A DNA stretch of 64,000 bases from the NCBI GenBank assembly GCA_024516155.1, contig JAJJXM010000001.1, forward strand, positions 1,488,001-1,552,000. Direction: 5' to 3'. Positions 14,502 through 26,986 of this stretch are shown in pieces; position 1 is the stretch's first letter; the number at the start of each line of letters is the position of its first letter. The DNA is from Pyronema omphalodes. Taxonomy: Eukaryota > Ascomycota > Pezizomycetes > Pezizales > Pyronemataceae. The translations under genes and the position numbers were made by a program. The notes below the pieces were generated by a model. It saw only the letters and a program-made list of their open reading frames with translations, made no database searches and was not told where the DNA came from.

Positions 14502-14635
14502 GTTTCCCTCGATGTTGACTTGCCATTTTTTCCTTAATTTTGACTTGCTGTGTTTCCCTTGATTTTTGACTTGTTGTGTTTCCCTCGATTTTGACTTGCT
14601 GTGTTTTCCTTAATTTTAATTTGCTGTACGTTTCC
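14502..14635. repeat. five-copy degenerate tandem repeat, about 25-27 bp
   Basis: Units of the form TTTCCCTCGATTTTGACTTG followed by CTGTG repeat from about 14502, 14529, 14553, 14579 and 14603, with growing divergence at the ends. Read on the minus strand they make a repetitive QQVKIEGNT-like open frame (14317-14694), which I take as a by-product of the repeat rather than a gene. Confidence 0.8.
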
Positions 14636-17600
14636 AGTAAAAATAATTCAAAATTGCCCCGATACATGCAAACCTGATATGCAAAACCAGACACAAGCTC
14701 GCCGGCCTACATGTGCACGCACGCACAAAGTACATGAAAGTGACCCAAGATATGTATTGGAGATCTCGTGCGGTGCGGTGTCGTTGCTCGCAGGCCAAGT
14801 CACTGCAGATTGCGGCGGGAATATCACGATGAAGGCGGCAAAAAAAAAAAAGCACGACGAAAAATCGGGGGGAAATCGGAGGGGAAAAGGAAAAAAGACG
14901 GATGAGGCAAGGCGGATCAAAAACCATAGCTCGAACTCACTTGCCCTCACTCGTCCTAGACTCATCTTCGCCCCACCGTCGCCGCCGCCAAGCCAGGGCT
15001 GCGGCCCGCACGGGGAAGAACCACTTCTCGTTACCCGGCTTATTTTACGTTGCTCCGACCCAAAAATAGGCAGTAAACCCCGCTCTGTCTCTTCTCACGT
15101 CTCTTCCAGATCATTGGCAATGCCAGCGCAGACTGCATGCAGCCCGTTCGTCACTGCATCTGCACATCTCATTCCCTAGTTCTAGCGCACCTCTTGGCCC
15201 CCCATTACCATGTCCATCGAAAACCCCCGCTCTGAACCCCACCATGGCGACGAATCGAAGAAGGCCACGGATTACGCCTGACCAGTAGTCTCGTTTCGCC
15301 CTCTCCATTCGTCTCATGTCGACTGGATGAACGAGCAGAAGAGGGGAGAGGGGGCAAAAGACAGCAAACAAATCCTGATTGCTGACTAGAGAACAGAAGG
15401 AAAGGTCGTCGGTTACCTACGCGATGAGCGGGACCGATAGGACAATGGGCTAGGATCTGTTCCGATGGGATGGAATGTTCGCGGCAGGGATTGGCTTTAA
15501 CTGCTGTGGTGGGGTGGAGGGCAGCCTTGAAGAGATGGCTAAATGACTTTGATGGTTGGAGAATACGACACCGATGATGTGTACTCCCGTACTCGTCCCA
15601 AGAAATCTCAGGAAACGGTATTCTTACAGCCTACTGGATGCCTATCGAAACTCGAAAACCTCGCTCGCTATCAATCGATGCACCGCTGAGATGATGAGAA
15701 GGGCAGCAAGCATGGAACACAGCACGTGGATTGATGTTTCTGGCTCACGACATTTTCAATAATTTCTTTTGACGTTCATGGAGCCATTAAATTTTTGTCT
15801 CGCTTTTCAATGCTCCCATGCGCATCTGAATTTTCCCCTTGGACTCGATTTTGGTAGGTCACCGGCCGGTTACCCCATTCCCATTTGGACATTATTTTCA
15901 TCTTCATGCATGTCTCTCCTCCTATGTCTGTCCGGCCGGCTCGCATTAGATGGAAAAATAGAAAAGCTGTATGATGTTATGATTCTCGGTAGCGGCAGCT
16001 GGCGGCTTGTCTGCCGTGGTTTCTTCGTTTCCCCGCCTGTCGTTCCCTTGGAAGATGAAAGCCACGACAACAAAGACAGTGATATCCGCTGTCGTTGCTG
16101 TGCACGGGAATATCAACCCTTGCACAAGGAGAGCTCAGGATACCTAGTACCATCTCGGATTCCCGAGAGCTCAGATGAGAAGGTATGACGGTGCAAACAA
16201 AGCGCCCGGCTAGCTCCCTCTAGCTCGTCTTGTGGTTCGAAAAGTACCCCGCGAGATGTATACGTGGTGGTAGTGACTGATATTTGGGAATAGTTAGTAA
16301 GCGGGAACGAAGCGGCGGATGGTCAATTGCTCGAGAGAGAGTCTTCCGTAGATACCGTCCGCCGAACATCGAGTTATTATCATTAGGGCCGCGCATAAAA
16401 AAGGGTTGATAGGACGATCCATCAGACCAGAACCAAGTGGGACAGGCGACGATCACTTTTTCTCGCTTGCTTATCCTCTAGGTCTACGGGCTCCGGGCTC
16501 ACGAGGCGGTCAATGGACGCATGGTCTATAAATCGTTGATACGCACCTAACTATCTTATAGTGCGATGGTGGCGATGATGAATTATAGCAGTGGTCAGTG
16601 GACTAGCTGCTTATACTACAGCATTAGAGCAGTAGCGATTTCTGCACATATTAGCTGCTCACTCCTCTCTTTCAAATGGCTACTAACTGCTTCTCAGTTA
16701 GCAGAGGTGTTTGTACTGACGCCGTTTTGCCGCAATTAGAATAATCATAATATTCATGGTAATCTTCAACCATAACCACATCACCAGCTCACTCCTGCCC
16801 TTGCCTGCTTGCACCTTGTTCTCCGCCTCCCAGTGTCTGGACGATTGTCTGGCCTGTTCCAACGTGACACTTCCCTGTTGCTGATGCTGTACTGTCCTGC
16901 ATACTCCATCTTGACGTCCAATACCGGCTGCATCTGGAATTACTTGCTGCTTTGTCCTCTCAATTCTCCCCCTCCCTTCCCTGGGGTTGCCCACTCTTAT
17001 CCAATTCTTTTGGTGTTGCGTTTGCTACACTGTTCTGTCTGGGTCCCCCGCTGTCCGCCACTCTATCCAATCCCCTGACCACTCCCCGAGACTCCACCGG
17101 CGAGGAGACTGCACTGGACTTGTACATTGATACTTAATTATCACTTTTGCCTCTGTGCTTTTGGCTTCTCTTCTCCCCAGCTCATCCTCAGCTTGCTATC
17201 CTACTTCTATCTCCTTAGCCCCACCTGCAATCCGGCCGACTCTCTCCCAAATCGACGAGCTTGTCTATCTGCCTGTCTACCTATGCAGTAATCCTTGTAG
17301 CTACATAGACTTTGCTCAACATCAATAAGCCTGCAGCTACCCACATCGCCTCCAATACCATCCAATTTTACACGCCAGGCTTGCCATTGGGTATTTTATT
17401 GTGTGCGGATTGTTTATTTGACCGGAGAATCCTCAATAAGTACGCTGTGACGACCTCTTCACAACTCAATTTTCAGACGCTATTCTTCGGTTGTTTCCGA
17501 TATCAACGAACCTGAACACGCCATTTTCGATTCGTACTAGTACGCAAACAACACATAGCGGGGTAGCTTTAGATAGTTCATCTGAAGCGTTTGATAGCTA

Positions 17601-17815
17601 TTCCTTGAATATCGTAAGTGTCACTACTGTCACCTGTATATCACCTGTGGATATTTCCCTTTGAAACAGTTCATCAGGATTTGTTGGCATCTTCTCTTCA
17701 ACATCCACTTGATATGAACTTTATATTCTTCGAATTTATTTAACAATTGTCTTTAAGCACCACGAAGACTAACATTTTCCGCTGCCCAAAGAATCAATAT
17801 CCGAACTTAGCAACA

Positions 17816-19410
17816 ATGGTCTCGGTATCGCCTTCCTCCTTCCCTCTTTCCTCCTCAAGGGGAACTAGACAACTCCCTGTCCCATCAGCAATTTGTACAT
17901 CCCTTCCAACAACACTACCGCCTCTCCCAACACACGGATTCCACAGCAGGCATCCTTCAGACTCAATGTACCACACCAACTATGGAACCGATTCATACTT
18001 CACAACCCACTCCAACCCATCATCCACATCTTCGACTCCCGCACCCGGAAGAGCAGAATCGCCAAGACTTGGAAACAACAGAAACAACAATGGAGAAAAG
18101 CGAACATCCATCTCCTCATTGCTTTCTTCGCCTGACAATTCGTCCGGACACGACAGCTCGCCAGCATCTTCCCCTGGATTTAACTGGTCAGATGGTGGTT
18201 CGCCTGTTACTGCAATTACTACCCGCAGCAACTCTGTAGTTAACACCCCCAATTCCGCCAACGGACCTTGCTTTGAACCATTGGATTATGGAATGGGAAT
18301 GGGAAATGTTTATGGACAGGAAGAAGACAAGGCATACACTCACGAAGTTGGTCCCATCAGGAAAAACAAGACTAAGACGTATGGCTCCTGAAATCATTAG
18401 ATATATCAGATGCTAACATACATTAAAGCACCCCACGCACTCCTAACGCCACCGTCGATAACGCCAACCGTAACCGTGAGGGCTATGATGTCCTCGGCCG
18501 TAAAAAGTGCGTTTTTTCCTGTATTTTGATATTCGCGTGATCTGGGCTAGGGCTAACAATTGCACTCAGGCCCAAGACTCCTAGAACCCCCATGAGCTGG
18601 GATCCTAAGGATGATATCCTTCTGAAACAACTCAAGGAAGAGCAGCGTCTGGGATGGAAGGAGATTGCCACACACTGTAAGGACACTTCATAGGTTGCAC
18701 TACATGAGTGAGCTGCCAGCTAACACTTGTGTTACATAGTCCATGGACGAACTTCTCATGCCTGTCAGTTCCGCTGGAGACGTCTTGCATCTGGCCAATT
18801 GAAATACTACCAGGGCCACCGCCGTCCTCCCCCAGTCACCACCACCTCTGCATCATTTGCAAATGAGATGGCATCGACTGCCACTGCTGGAAGCGTCTCG
18901 GCTAGCCCTAAGGTCCTCATGAATGGTCTCCACCACAACACCCAGCAATCAGTCATCACCCCTCCTCGCGTGCTGCATGCGATGCCGCATATGCCGCCCT
19001 CAAACGAGTCTTCGCTGCCGCCGATGCACAACCCCGCTTTGTACCAGCAGCATGTGCCGCACTCCAACTGGGGACAATCAGCCAGTCTCTATCAGCCAAC
19101 TCCTCTTCCCTCCCCCACTTCTTACGCTCCTCGCTTCATGTTCGAGAACCAGCCCCAGCAGCCCCGTCACTGGTCTGAGGAGGAGGATGCTGTTTTGATG
19201 AACCGCAAGCTTTCTTTCGATGAGGTCAATGTACTTCTTGCCGGAAGAACTGAGGGAGAGATCTGGGAGCGTCAGGTAAAGCTTCGCGAGTCTGAGATTC
19301 GCCGCCACAGCGGTGTTCCCATGCATTGCGTTAGCGAGGTCCGTGGAGACCATTACGGAGGAAGAATCCCTGGAATTGGGGCTCTTGCCTACCCAACTGC
19401 CTCCAGGTGA
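17816..19410 (+). CDS. Myb/SANT-domain DNA-binding protein
   Basis: Four exons read in phase: 17816-18378, 18429-18506, 18570-18676 and 18740-19410, for 472 aa. Intron ends are GTATGG..AAAG, GTGCGT..CTCAG (branch GCTAAC) and GTAAGG..ATAG. I chose the Met at 17816 because it begins the Ser/Pro-rich N-terminus; an in-frame upstream Met at 17747 is possible. A Myb/SANT repeat sits at about residues 223-268, with the spaced tryptophans of the fold (SWDPKDDILLKQLKEE, LGWKEIATHF, then HACQFRWRRLASG); introns cut it at its start and within its third helix. A second, weaker repeat is at about 392-440 (HWSEEEDAVLMNRKLSF, then LLAGRTEGEIWERQ). The rest is low-complexity Ser/Thr/Pro/Asn. It is probably a nuclear transcription regulator; the target genes and a precise orthologue cannot be named from the sequence. 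Confidence 0.9.
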
Positions 19411-22400
19411 TTTTGAGGCCGATTACAACGACAGTTTGAAGCGAGTTGTTTTTATTTTTCCTTCACCTGTTTATTCTTTGCCTACGCCTTTTTTCCTTGC
19501 AGTTATCTCCTGTTGTGCTTTTTTGGCGAGAGTCGATGGTGCATTATTTTTTGGGCATCCGGATTGGTGTTTTCCTGCATTGGTGCTTTTGTGGATTTCT
19601 TGCATGATTTTTTGCTTGCTTTGGCCGGTGGGCTTAGAAGATTGGTTGACAGCTATCGATGATGATGACCTTTTATCGCATAGCCTAGACTTACTTCTTT
19701 TGGCTACGACCGGCGAAAACCCTTGCGTCTGCTTCGTTGTTGATTTTTTGGGCTTGGTATTTTTTTCTTTTTTACTTTTTTTTTCGCTATGGTGTGGGAT
19801 TTGGGTCTGGGTTTCGGTCTGCTTTTACATTACGACTGATGATGACCATGACGGTGGGGGGGTATATCAAAACATTTACGAATTTACGATAAACGAACAA
19901 AACAAAGACGATACACGATACGATGATATCAAGATACGACTACAACGACGACTTCATGATGAGTCTCTTACATTTGCCAGAACGGCGCTTTTTTCCTTTG
20001 TTTTATGTGGCGTGGATTGGTTTACAGGAAGACTTGGATTGGAATTGGATTGGATGGCAAGGATAGGAAATGGGGTTTTTGGGAGTTTTGGGTTGCTTTT
20101 ATTTTTTGATTTCTTCATGATTCTTTCGCTTGATAAAAAGTTTGTTGTTGGTTTGGAGATGATGTTTGGATTGGGGTGATATATGGGATGTTTTTCTTTT
20201 AGCTTTTTAGAGTGCGCCTGTTCTTGGATGCCTTTTTTTGTCTATATTGCAAAGGGGATAGATTTGTTACGAAGAGTATGCAATATACGATATTTTATAA
20301 ATCTGATGCGAACTACTTTGACGTATCGATGAGCGATTTGATGCGCATTTGTTATTAATATAATCTCTATAGTAAAAAGACGGGGCGGAAATTAAGGCTT
20401 AGATGAGACCATTGATAGTGGCGATGATGACTATGGGAGGATTAGTGATGGATCTCCGGCCCGGCGAGTAGTTTGAGCGGGCACGGATGATAGCGGAAGC
20501 GGGGAAGTCAGACGGCTTGCAAGTCTGTAACGCCAATCGAACCAAAGTAAGGCACGTGAAGTGACACAAAGCGAGAGAAGCAAGGGAGCGAAGCAAGGGC
20601 GGCGTTGTGGGTGTAAGGTGTTTACCCGGCGTGTCGCGTCGCTTATCCTAACCAACGGATGTTCGTCCGATGCTTCATGCACTTCACCGAGTGTTACACT
20701 TACTGGCTAGGCGACTGTGCACCCCGGATATCCCAGCGGATACGGGCATCAACCCAATTCGACTGATGGCTGTACTATATCGACTATATCAGCATCTCAA
20801 GAGATGCCGGTCATCCTATCCTCATCGCGCGTCTACCGCCGATTAACGAAGCCTGTACTTGAGAGCTTGAGATTCTAGCGAACGACACGAACAGCATCTC
20901 TACAAGCACTGTGAAACGAAACGAAACATCGATGGCTCACTTGTTCAACATTACCTACTTGGGTAGGGCAACAACGCAGTAACACGGCTTTGAAGGAATC
21001 ACTGACGCCTTACGTCTCCGGAGCTACCCATCCAACCATCGTCATGATCAATGCATGCATGCTCCACCCGGAGAGGAGTCGGCCTTGATTACAATACCCC
21101 CTGACTTTGTCTCTGAGAAACTCAAATGCATCGATCTTGGATAAAGCATGAAGTACGAATCACGAATGCAAGGCACATGTTTGGTCGGGTCGTGCCGAAG
21201 AGTGGAATAGGAGACTGACTTTATTGCTTCTCGGTATCTTATGCAGGCCTGTGGAGATGGATTTGAGGTGGGTTGATAAATCAAGGATGAAACGACGTTG
21301 CGCGGCTACGGGTGATTTACCTAATTTGTGGGGGCTATGAGGTACTCTATATTGAGCGCGCTAAACGAGGGATACTTAATGGTTGTGATTGTGAAACCCG
21401 AGCCGTTGATTAGCTGGGCACATGGCAGGCCGAAGAAGTTTCAACGAATGGCCTATCTGGGTTTCTGGGAGTGGGGGCGAACGCAACGGATGTGACGGGA
21501 CGGAATTGCTGACTGTCGGTGAAGCATGACTGGTCTCGAAACATAGCAAAGTCGATTACGAATGATTTTAGATGAGATAGAAAAGGATTATGTAACTGAC
21601 TTGGTGGGCGGCTTGGTTGAGATTTGGATTGAGTTGCTTATTGCGGCTGGTTACTTTTGCTCTATCCAAAGGGCAATTCACTGGGGGTAACCACGGGATT
21701 CCGCACTTCACTTGTCCGGCCTTCGTCTTACGTTATGGGTTGCCGGGTCCTCAGAAGTTGGAATCCAATGACTTCCCAGAATACTTAGACCAATGAAATT
21801 ATCCATCTCCTAACTTCGCTTCTTACTCGTGATTATGTTAGACAACTGACCATGCCTTAAACCTGTCAAAACCACTCACCTCAGCCACACCTGCTATGGT
21901 GTCCATCACTCGTTCCACGTTGACATTTAACTCCTTCCCCCCTGGGCACATCGCACAGACCCTCTCGTCCGCGCCAAATGCGTCTATCCTTATTCCAACC
22001 TCCAAGTTGCCCCCGTCGTCATCTGATTCCAACCTCTCATCTCTCTCCGCAGTCCAATCTTGACCACCGCGTGTTACATGCTGCACATCATTTGAAGGAC
22101 CCCACGGTAACCGGCGAATCTGAGACATCCTAATTGGCCACCGAACAGTGGGAACAAGCAAGGATATGGCGGGATAATGCAGTACCCGCATGAATTTTCA
22201 GTCACAGGACCTAGAGAATGCGTGTGTGTAACCTGCTTGTACCCTCCCAACCACCCGTCGGAGATTGAGAAGGTTCAAGGCAGATTCATGGATGCTGGAG
22301 ACCAGATTGTCTAGATCGTAACGTAGGAAAGTGAGATGGAAGGCGGGAGTGATCTGTCGCATGGATGAACGTGATATTGAGATGGCATCTGCGAACGGTT

Positions 22401-25400
22401 ACCATGCCTATGCTGGCTATCATGCTTACGCTTAGTTCTCTCGGAAGCTTGCAGAGAAGATGCGGTTGAAACCGGAATGCATACATAATGCTTTCTGAAT
22501 ACGAGGCTGCTTTCTGGCTTAGGCTAGCTAAGTAGATACTTGGCTATCATCTGTAGGTTCAGTATTTAAGCTGTAAGATTAGAGAGCATCGGACGAGTAT
22601 GGACGTACATAAGATGTTCAGGAGCGAAAAATTGAGTGGGGTGATGAAAATACCGCGTGATACGTTGTGATTATGCATCTGCTGTCGAGATGCTGTTCGG
22701 TCTGGTTAAGCTGCAATAGCCTATATGGACTAGTCCTTGTACATTAATTTGAAGATTGATTTGATTTGCAGCTTGTTTCTTCAAGTGATTGAATCTGACA
22801 CCCTTCGGGCATTGCACAAGTTAGTTTTGGTTTTTCGAGCAAATGGCATCACAAGTTATCGCAACTTTGTACATTCCATCAGTTAGATCATTCTACCCAT
22901 TCTGTCAAAGAAATAAACTCTAAGTATTATGAGATAACGATTCAAGGTATTATATACTCAATATCATCTTTCGTCACCCTGTGCATCCCCTCTTAATCAA
23001 CCACACGCCTTTCCAACTTTCTTCCATACCCGTTCTCATACGAACCTCACTCTTGTCAGGAGAATAAATTCCGCCATATAACCCTTCTTTATAAATCCAA
23101 CGGTGTCTCACGTTAATTCTCAACTCTTGGATTTCAACTACATCATCTGCGTAATTTTACCTGATGATAAAATTTCCCGTGCCTCTGGACTCCGGAGAAG
23201 ACAAATCCACAGCCAAATATCAGGGCCCTTTCGACAACGAAGATCATTTGATAATCTTGACAAAATTTCTATATGATGACCAATGTGAAACGTTAATCAC
23301 TAATAGCTGCAATAATTGGGCCATGTCAGTAAGGTCGATACCCGCATGACTGAGCACTCGCTACCTTGACCAGAGTATTTCTTATATTCAATGAACTAGT
23401 TACATACTACAGAAAACAGCTCACTGAAGATGATACAATCATGGAGACGTCAAGATAGGAGTTAACAACTTCACAAAACCACCTAGGACCTGGAAAGACC
23501 GATGAGGATTATTACGTAGACTATGGTTAAATTTCGTAGGTCGTTTTTTTGTAATCATGTTTTGAGTCAAAGAGGAAGCTAACCCGAAGAGGAAAATATG
23601 GCTATTATTGACGCAAGGAAATTTACGATTCTCAAGAGTATTTAATAAGTCCTGGCTTTGGAATGGGGTTATTGGTATATTGCTTAATTTATCCTTTATA
23701 GTTATGAAATATTAATCGTATTACTGCTTTGGAGCTTGTAAACGCTGACCAAGATTAAATTCATCTTATTGTTGTGTATATGTGTCAATAATTGTTTTCC
23801 CTTTCGAATTAAAAGCTTTCATTTCCTTTCTTTGAAGAAAATTTCCCTGAACATTCTCTATACATACCTTATACATTATAACCCAAATATAATCCGAGTG
23901 AGCGGTCAACAAAACTATCAATACTTCACAACCTCTACACCAGGAATCCATTTCTGTTATGACATTAAACACCTTTAATACCGAAATCTTTCGAGAAAAT
24001 GCCGGCCACGAAAAACGTTAGCATCAGCAAAAGCCTTGAAGGAAAAGCAGACTGAAACAATCAAGCAAACCGTTGACACAAGCAGAAAAGCAACTGTAGC
24101 TCCAACTAAAGCGGGTCTGTAAATAGAAGGATTTGGAGATAAAAGCAGGAGAATTGGGTCCAAGACGCACAAGAGGTTATGGAGGCAAGGAGGAGTGCAG
24201 ATGGAATGAGTTCACGGAAGGATTGACCGGTATTCGGAGCTGGTTGCTCAAAGGTAATAGCTATATTCCGAAAGAAATAACTCAATACGGTACCAATCTT
24301 AAAGTCACGAGTGTTAGTACTTATCCATTTCCCATTACTCATATATACCTAACTTTATATTACATCGTCTCTCTTTACATACATTTAACCTCGTAGAATA
24401 TTGAACTCTATCCCATCATTTTCATCACTATTATATAAAAATAGCATACTCATCACAGTCTGTCTACTAACAAGATGCGAGATACATGCTCCTGGATCAA
24501 GTATACATAGTTACTAGTGACGGACATTCAGGTCACCGTATATCACTAGTTCATAACCAATCTTATATACACTAAAAACTGTTCATGTTCTTATATCTGT
24601 AACTATATATCTAACTACTTCCTCTATATTTTACAAACACTAAAATATCTCCCCTCCTCCAATCATATTTCACATCCACAAATTGACCAACCCTAACAGC
24701 CCACCCCTCTCTACAGTCTCTAAAAAGCCTATCCATATCGCCAATAAAACCCTTCAATCACCAGTCACAAAACTCCCATACCGATTCCTCGACTATTAGC
24801 TATTGATTGGTGACTGGGGAAAGTCTATAGATAATTGTCAGATCTTGTTTGGTGAGGAGTTCTCAGTCGGGAAGAAGGCAATTGGGATACTGGGTTTCTC
24901 GGGCTTCTGCGTGCCTGAGTGCCTGAGTGCCTGAGTGCTTATGAGGCGGGTGGTATTCGTGAGACGGGTAGTGTTTGGTAGTGAGTTAGTGTTGTTTATT
25001 GGATTTTGAAGAGGTTTAAAGGGATTCGGAGGGATTTGGAGGGTTGCTGGAAAGGGAATATTATGTAATATCAGAGGTTTTGGTATGGAGACATGATGCG
25101 GGCTTGATGAATGTTTTGCTATGTTAAGGGATAGTGGGAAGGGAAAGGGGGTTTAAGGTAAGCTGAGTAGATTGGTGTTTGGTTATGGGGGCTGTAGAGG
25201 GGTTTTTATCAACCGGGGATGATTATGATTTGTAGTGGTTAAGGTAGATGTAAGTTATGCTTGAATGAGCTGGTCACAACTTTTTGGGCAGCTCAAAAAT
25301 CCATGGATTACGATGTAGGAGACGAATACTTTTACACAGCACGGTTTCATTTCAAGGTTCATAAAAATCACATCACATAGCAAATAAGTAAAGTCAAAAC

Positions 25401-25518
25401 ATATAAGTTATTTGAACCGTCATAACATCATATCAATTTTTACTAAGTTTTTGCCAGCTAAGTTTGCAAAGTCCTAACCAAGTCCAGCATCACATCACTA
25501 CCTCTAAAAGTAATATAT
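19411..25518. other. 6.1-kb gene-free interval
   Basis: The first 800 bp is a T-rich low-complexity tail downstream of the Myb gene, probably 3' UTR. An open frame of 117 codons at 21838-22191 (minus) is the only one with a composition that could be coding, but it has no recognised domain. From about 22.5 to 24.8 kb the DNA is AT-rich with short frames only. At 24911-24934 the 8-mer GTGCCTGA is repeated three times. The last 500 bp before 25519 is the 3' flank of the THI5 gene. Confidence 0.5.
21838..22191 (-). CDS. possible small hypothetical ORF (117 codons)
   Basis: This is a single open frame without recognised domains. The C-terminal two thirds is acidic and free of low-complexity runs (ERLESDDDGGNLEVGIRIDA, then ERVMDTIAGVAEVSGFDRF), unlike the surrounding noise frames. 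I see no signal peptide, membrane span or splice-linked neighbour exon, and no family match comes to mind. It may be a real small protein, the last exon of something unrecognised, or chance. Confidence 0.22.
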   Translation of the reverse strand: MRVLHYPAISLLVPTVRWPIRMSQIRRLPWGPSNDVQHVTRGGQDWTAERDERLESDDDGGNLEVGIRIDAFGADERVCAMCPGGKELNVNVERVMDTIAGVAEVSGFDRFKAWSVV

Positions 25519-26754
25519 TTAAGCAGAGGCAGCAACGTTCTCGGAGGCAACACAACGGCGGCATCCTCCCTTCATGGCAACATCAGCCTGGTGAGCGGCC
25601 ATGCGCTTCTGGTCAGCGAGAGGGTCGGAAGACTCTCCCTCAAGAGCCCAGGTAAGGTACTCGTTGGTGTAGTTGGGCTCGTAGTCGGCGGGGAGAACCT
25701 CGAGACGCTTTCCGTAGTTGGTGACCTTGGTCTATGGGGGATATTAGCAGGTTTATTTAAATCCGAGCTCAAAGAAACTCGGGGTGTGGGAGAAAATTGA
25801 TACGTACCCAGTCACGCTTGACGTTCTGCAAGTCCTTGGAGAAGTAGGCGAAAGAGCGCTCGAAGATCTTACGGTTAAGGGTAGATCCCATAGCGGGCTT
25901 AACATCAACGTAAGCCTCGTAAGCCTTCTCGGGCTCAGCAAGGACAAAGTCGGTGGCCTTCTTGACAGCCTTCATGAACTTGGCAACCTTGTCCTTGTTG
26001 GCGGCAAGGAAGTTGTCGTTGGCAATGTAAAGGATGGAGCAGAAGCAGCAGCATCCGAGCTCGGCGAGCTCATCGATACGGAGCATCTGGACATCGTCCT
26101 TGGGACGTCCGTTGGCGGTGAGCCACTCCTCGAGCTGGACCATCTGGACGTTCTCAAGACCGATACCGGCATCGATCTCACCGTTGATGATGGCCTTGGA
26201 GACGTTCATTCCGCAGCGGATGGCGGTGTAGTCGGCAGGGGTCATTCCGTAGTGCTTGGTGAGCTCATCGATCTGGATCTATTTGGGTTGTTAGTAACAA
26301 GATACATAAAGTGATATTGGATGATGGAAATGTATTATTTACCTTTCCGAACTCTCCGACGTATCCAATGCGCTTTCCGTAGAGGGACTTGAAGTCGGTG
26401 GTGATTCCAGAGTCCTTGAGGTAGACAACTCCGGTGAAGGGCTCATCGAGAAGGGATCCGATGGAGGTGACGGGGAATCCACGGGCCTTGGCGGCAAGAG
26501 TGTGGATCATGGCCTTGAATCCCATGTCGATCTTTCCGGATCCGATGATCTCGGTGACATCGGAGGGGTCGTTGGGCTCAAGGATGGCAACCTTGAGGTC
26601 CTCCTCGGCGAAGTATCCGAGCTTCTGGGCAAGGTAGAGGGGAGCGTGGTAGGGGGTAGCCTCCCTGGGAGTAATTGTTAGGAATGCTAATAATACACAG
26701 AAAAAAGAAATTGACTCACCAGTTAAGGCAGAAAGTGATCTTGTCGGTGGACAT
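25519..26754 (-). CDS. THI5: thiamine pyrimidine (HMP-P) synthase, THI5/NMT1 family
   Basis: Four exons in phase: 26754-26720, 26664-26343, 26278-25808 and 25731-25519, giving 346 aa. The enzyme makes 4-amino-5-hydroxymethyl-2-methylpyrimidine phosphate for thiamine. In the yeast family it takes atoms from its own active-site histidine and from PLP in an iron-dependent, single-turnover reaction. The key residues fall at the yeast numbers: PLP lysine K62 and histidine H66 in [12 protein letters not shown], and the iron-binding CCCFC motif at 195-199. The opening [20 protein letters not shown] is also family-typical. The fold is a periplasmic-binding-protein type; no targeting signal is seen, so it is probably cytosolic. 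A TPP riboswitch lies about 80 bp upstream of the ATG, so repression by TPP through leader splicing is strongly expected. No other thiamine gene is adjacent. The gene looks intact. Confidence 0.97.
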
Positions 26755-26760
26755 TTTGAT

Positions 26761-26961
26761 TTACTCTATATCACAGTAAGTACTCACCCATCTCAAAGAG
26801 AAAGGGTTTTGCAGCAGCCGAAGCCCAAAAAAAGCATCTTCCTTTACGCTAGAATTATCTAGATCAAGTTCAACCGGTATAATCTCAGAACGGGTCTTCT
26901 TCTCTTCTTCGACGAAGAGAATTGGAACTCGAACACCCGGGATGCTTTGTTGATGATTCAT
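26761..26961 (-). CDS. upstream ORF (66 codons) spanning the TPP aptamer
   Basis: The uORF starts at the ATG at 26961, reads through the entire aptamer and stops at 26763-26761, six bases before the THI5 ATG. It exists only in transcripts that keep the leader intron. The peptide (begins MNHQQSIPG) shows no domain, and its sequence is dictated by the riboswitch, so I regard it as a translation-blocking uORF rather than a functional protein. Confidence 0.55.
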   Translation of the reverse strand: MNHQQSIPGVRVPILFVEEEKKTRSEIIPVELDLDNSSVKEDAFFGLRLLQNPFSLRWVSTYCDIE

Positions 26962-26986
26962 GTTGCAGCTCTTACGAAGGATTTAC
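26766..26986 (-). other. candidate 5'-leader intron holding the TPP riboswitch
   Basis: On the minus strand a donor reading GAG|GTAAAT begins at 26986, with a second donor-like TTC|GTAAGA at 26975. A short acceptor tract (CTTACTG then ATATAG) ends at 26766, 12 nt before the THI5 start codon. Excising this segment would remove the aptamer and the uORF start at 26961. A further donor-like GTGAGT lies at 26787, just 3' of the aptamer. Which donor is used with and without TPP cannot be read from DNA; the model is by analogy with Neurospora NMT1. Confidence 0.6.
26834..26945 (-). promoter_or_regulatory. TPP riboswitch (THI-box aptamer) upstream of THI5
   Basis: Read 5' to 3' on the minus strand, P1 is formed by GCATC (26945-26941) and GATGC (26838-26834). 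The conserved pyrimidine-sensor element CTGAGATTATACC is present at about 26887-26875, and the pyrophosphate-sensor side reads GAACTTGATC, TAATTCTAGCG, then AAAGGAAGATGC. The variable P3 arm is a self-complementary TTCTCTTC / GAAGAGAA hairpin. Order, spacing and total length (112 nt) match the eukaryotic TPP aptamer. In fungi this element controls splicing of the leader of thiamine genes. Confidence 0.95.

Larger units (their letters stand above)
7061..17815. other. 10.8-kb gene-free interval
   Basis: No protein gene could be supported. Contents seen: a CT microsatellite near 8740-8765, degenerate tandem repeats at 13678-13760 and 14502-14635 (listed separately), an A run at 14841-14850, and a pyrimidine-rich stretch at about 16.8-17.3 kb leading towards the Myb/SANT gene, which may be its long promoter or 5' leader. 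Many ORFs of 60-210 codons exist on both strands, but they overlap each other, lack domains and show no consistent splice-linked partners. Confidence 0.5.

Noticed and set aside
14601..15179. 192-codon plus-strand frame
   Set aside because: It runs into the 26-bp repeat region, is opposed by two other frames on the minus strand, and is Lys/Arg/Pro-rich without a domain.
19313..20179. 288-codon plus-strand frame overlapping the end of the Myb gene
   Set aside because: It begins inside the Myb last exon in another frame and continues through T-rich low-complexity sequence, giving Phe/Leu/Trp runs without a domain; best explained as 3' UTR.
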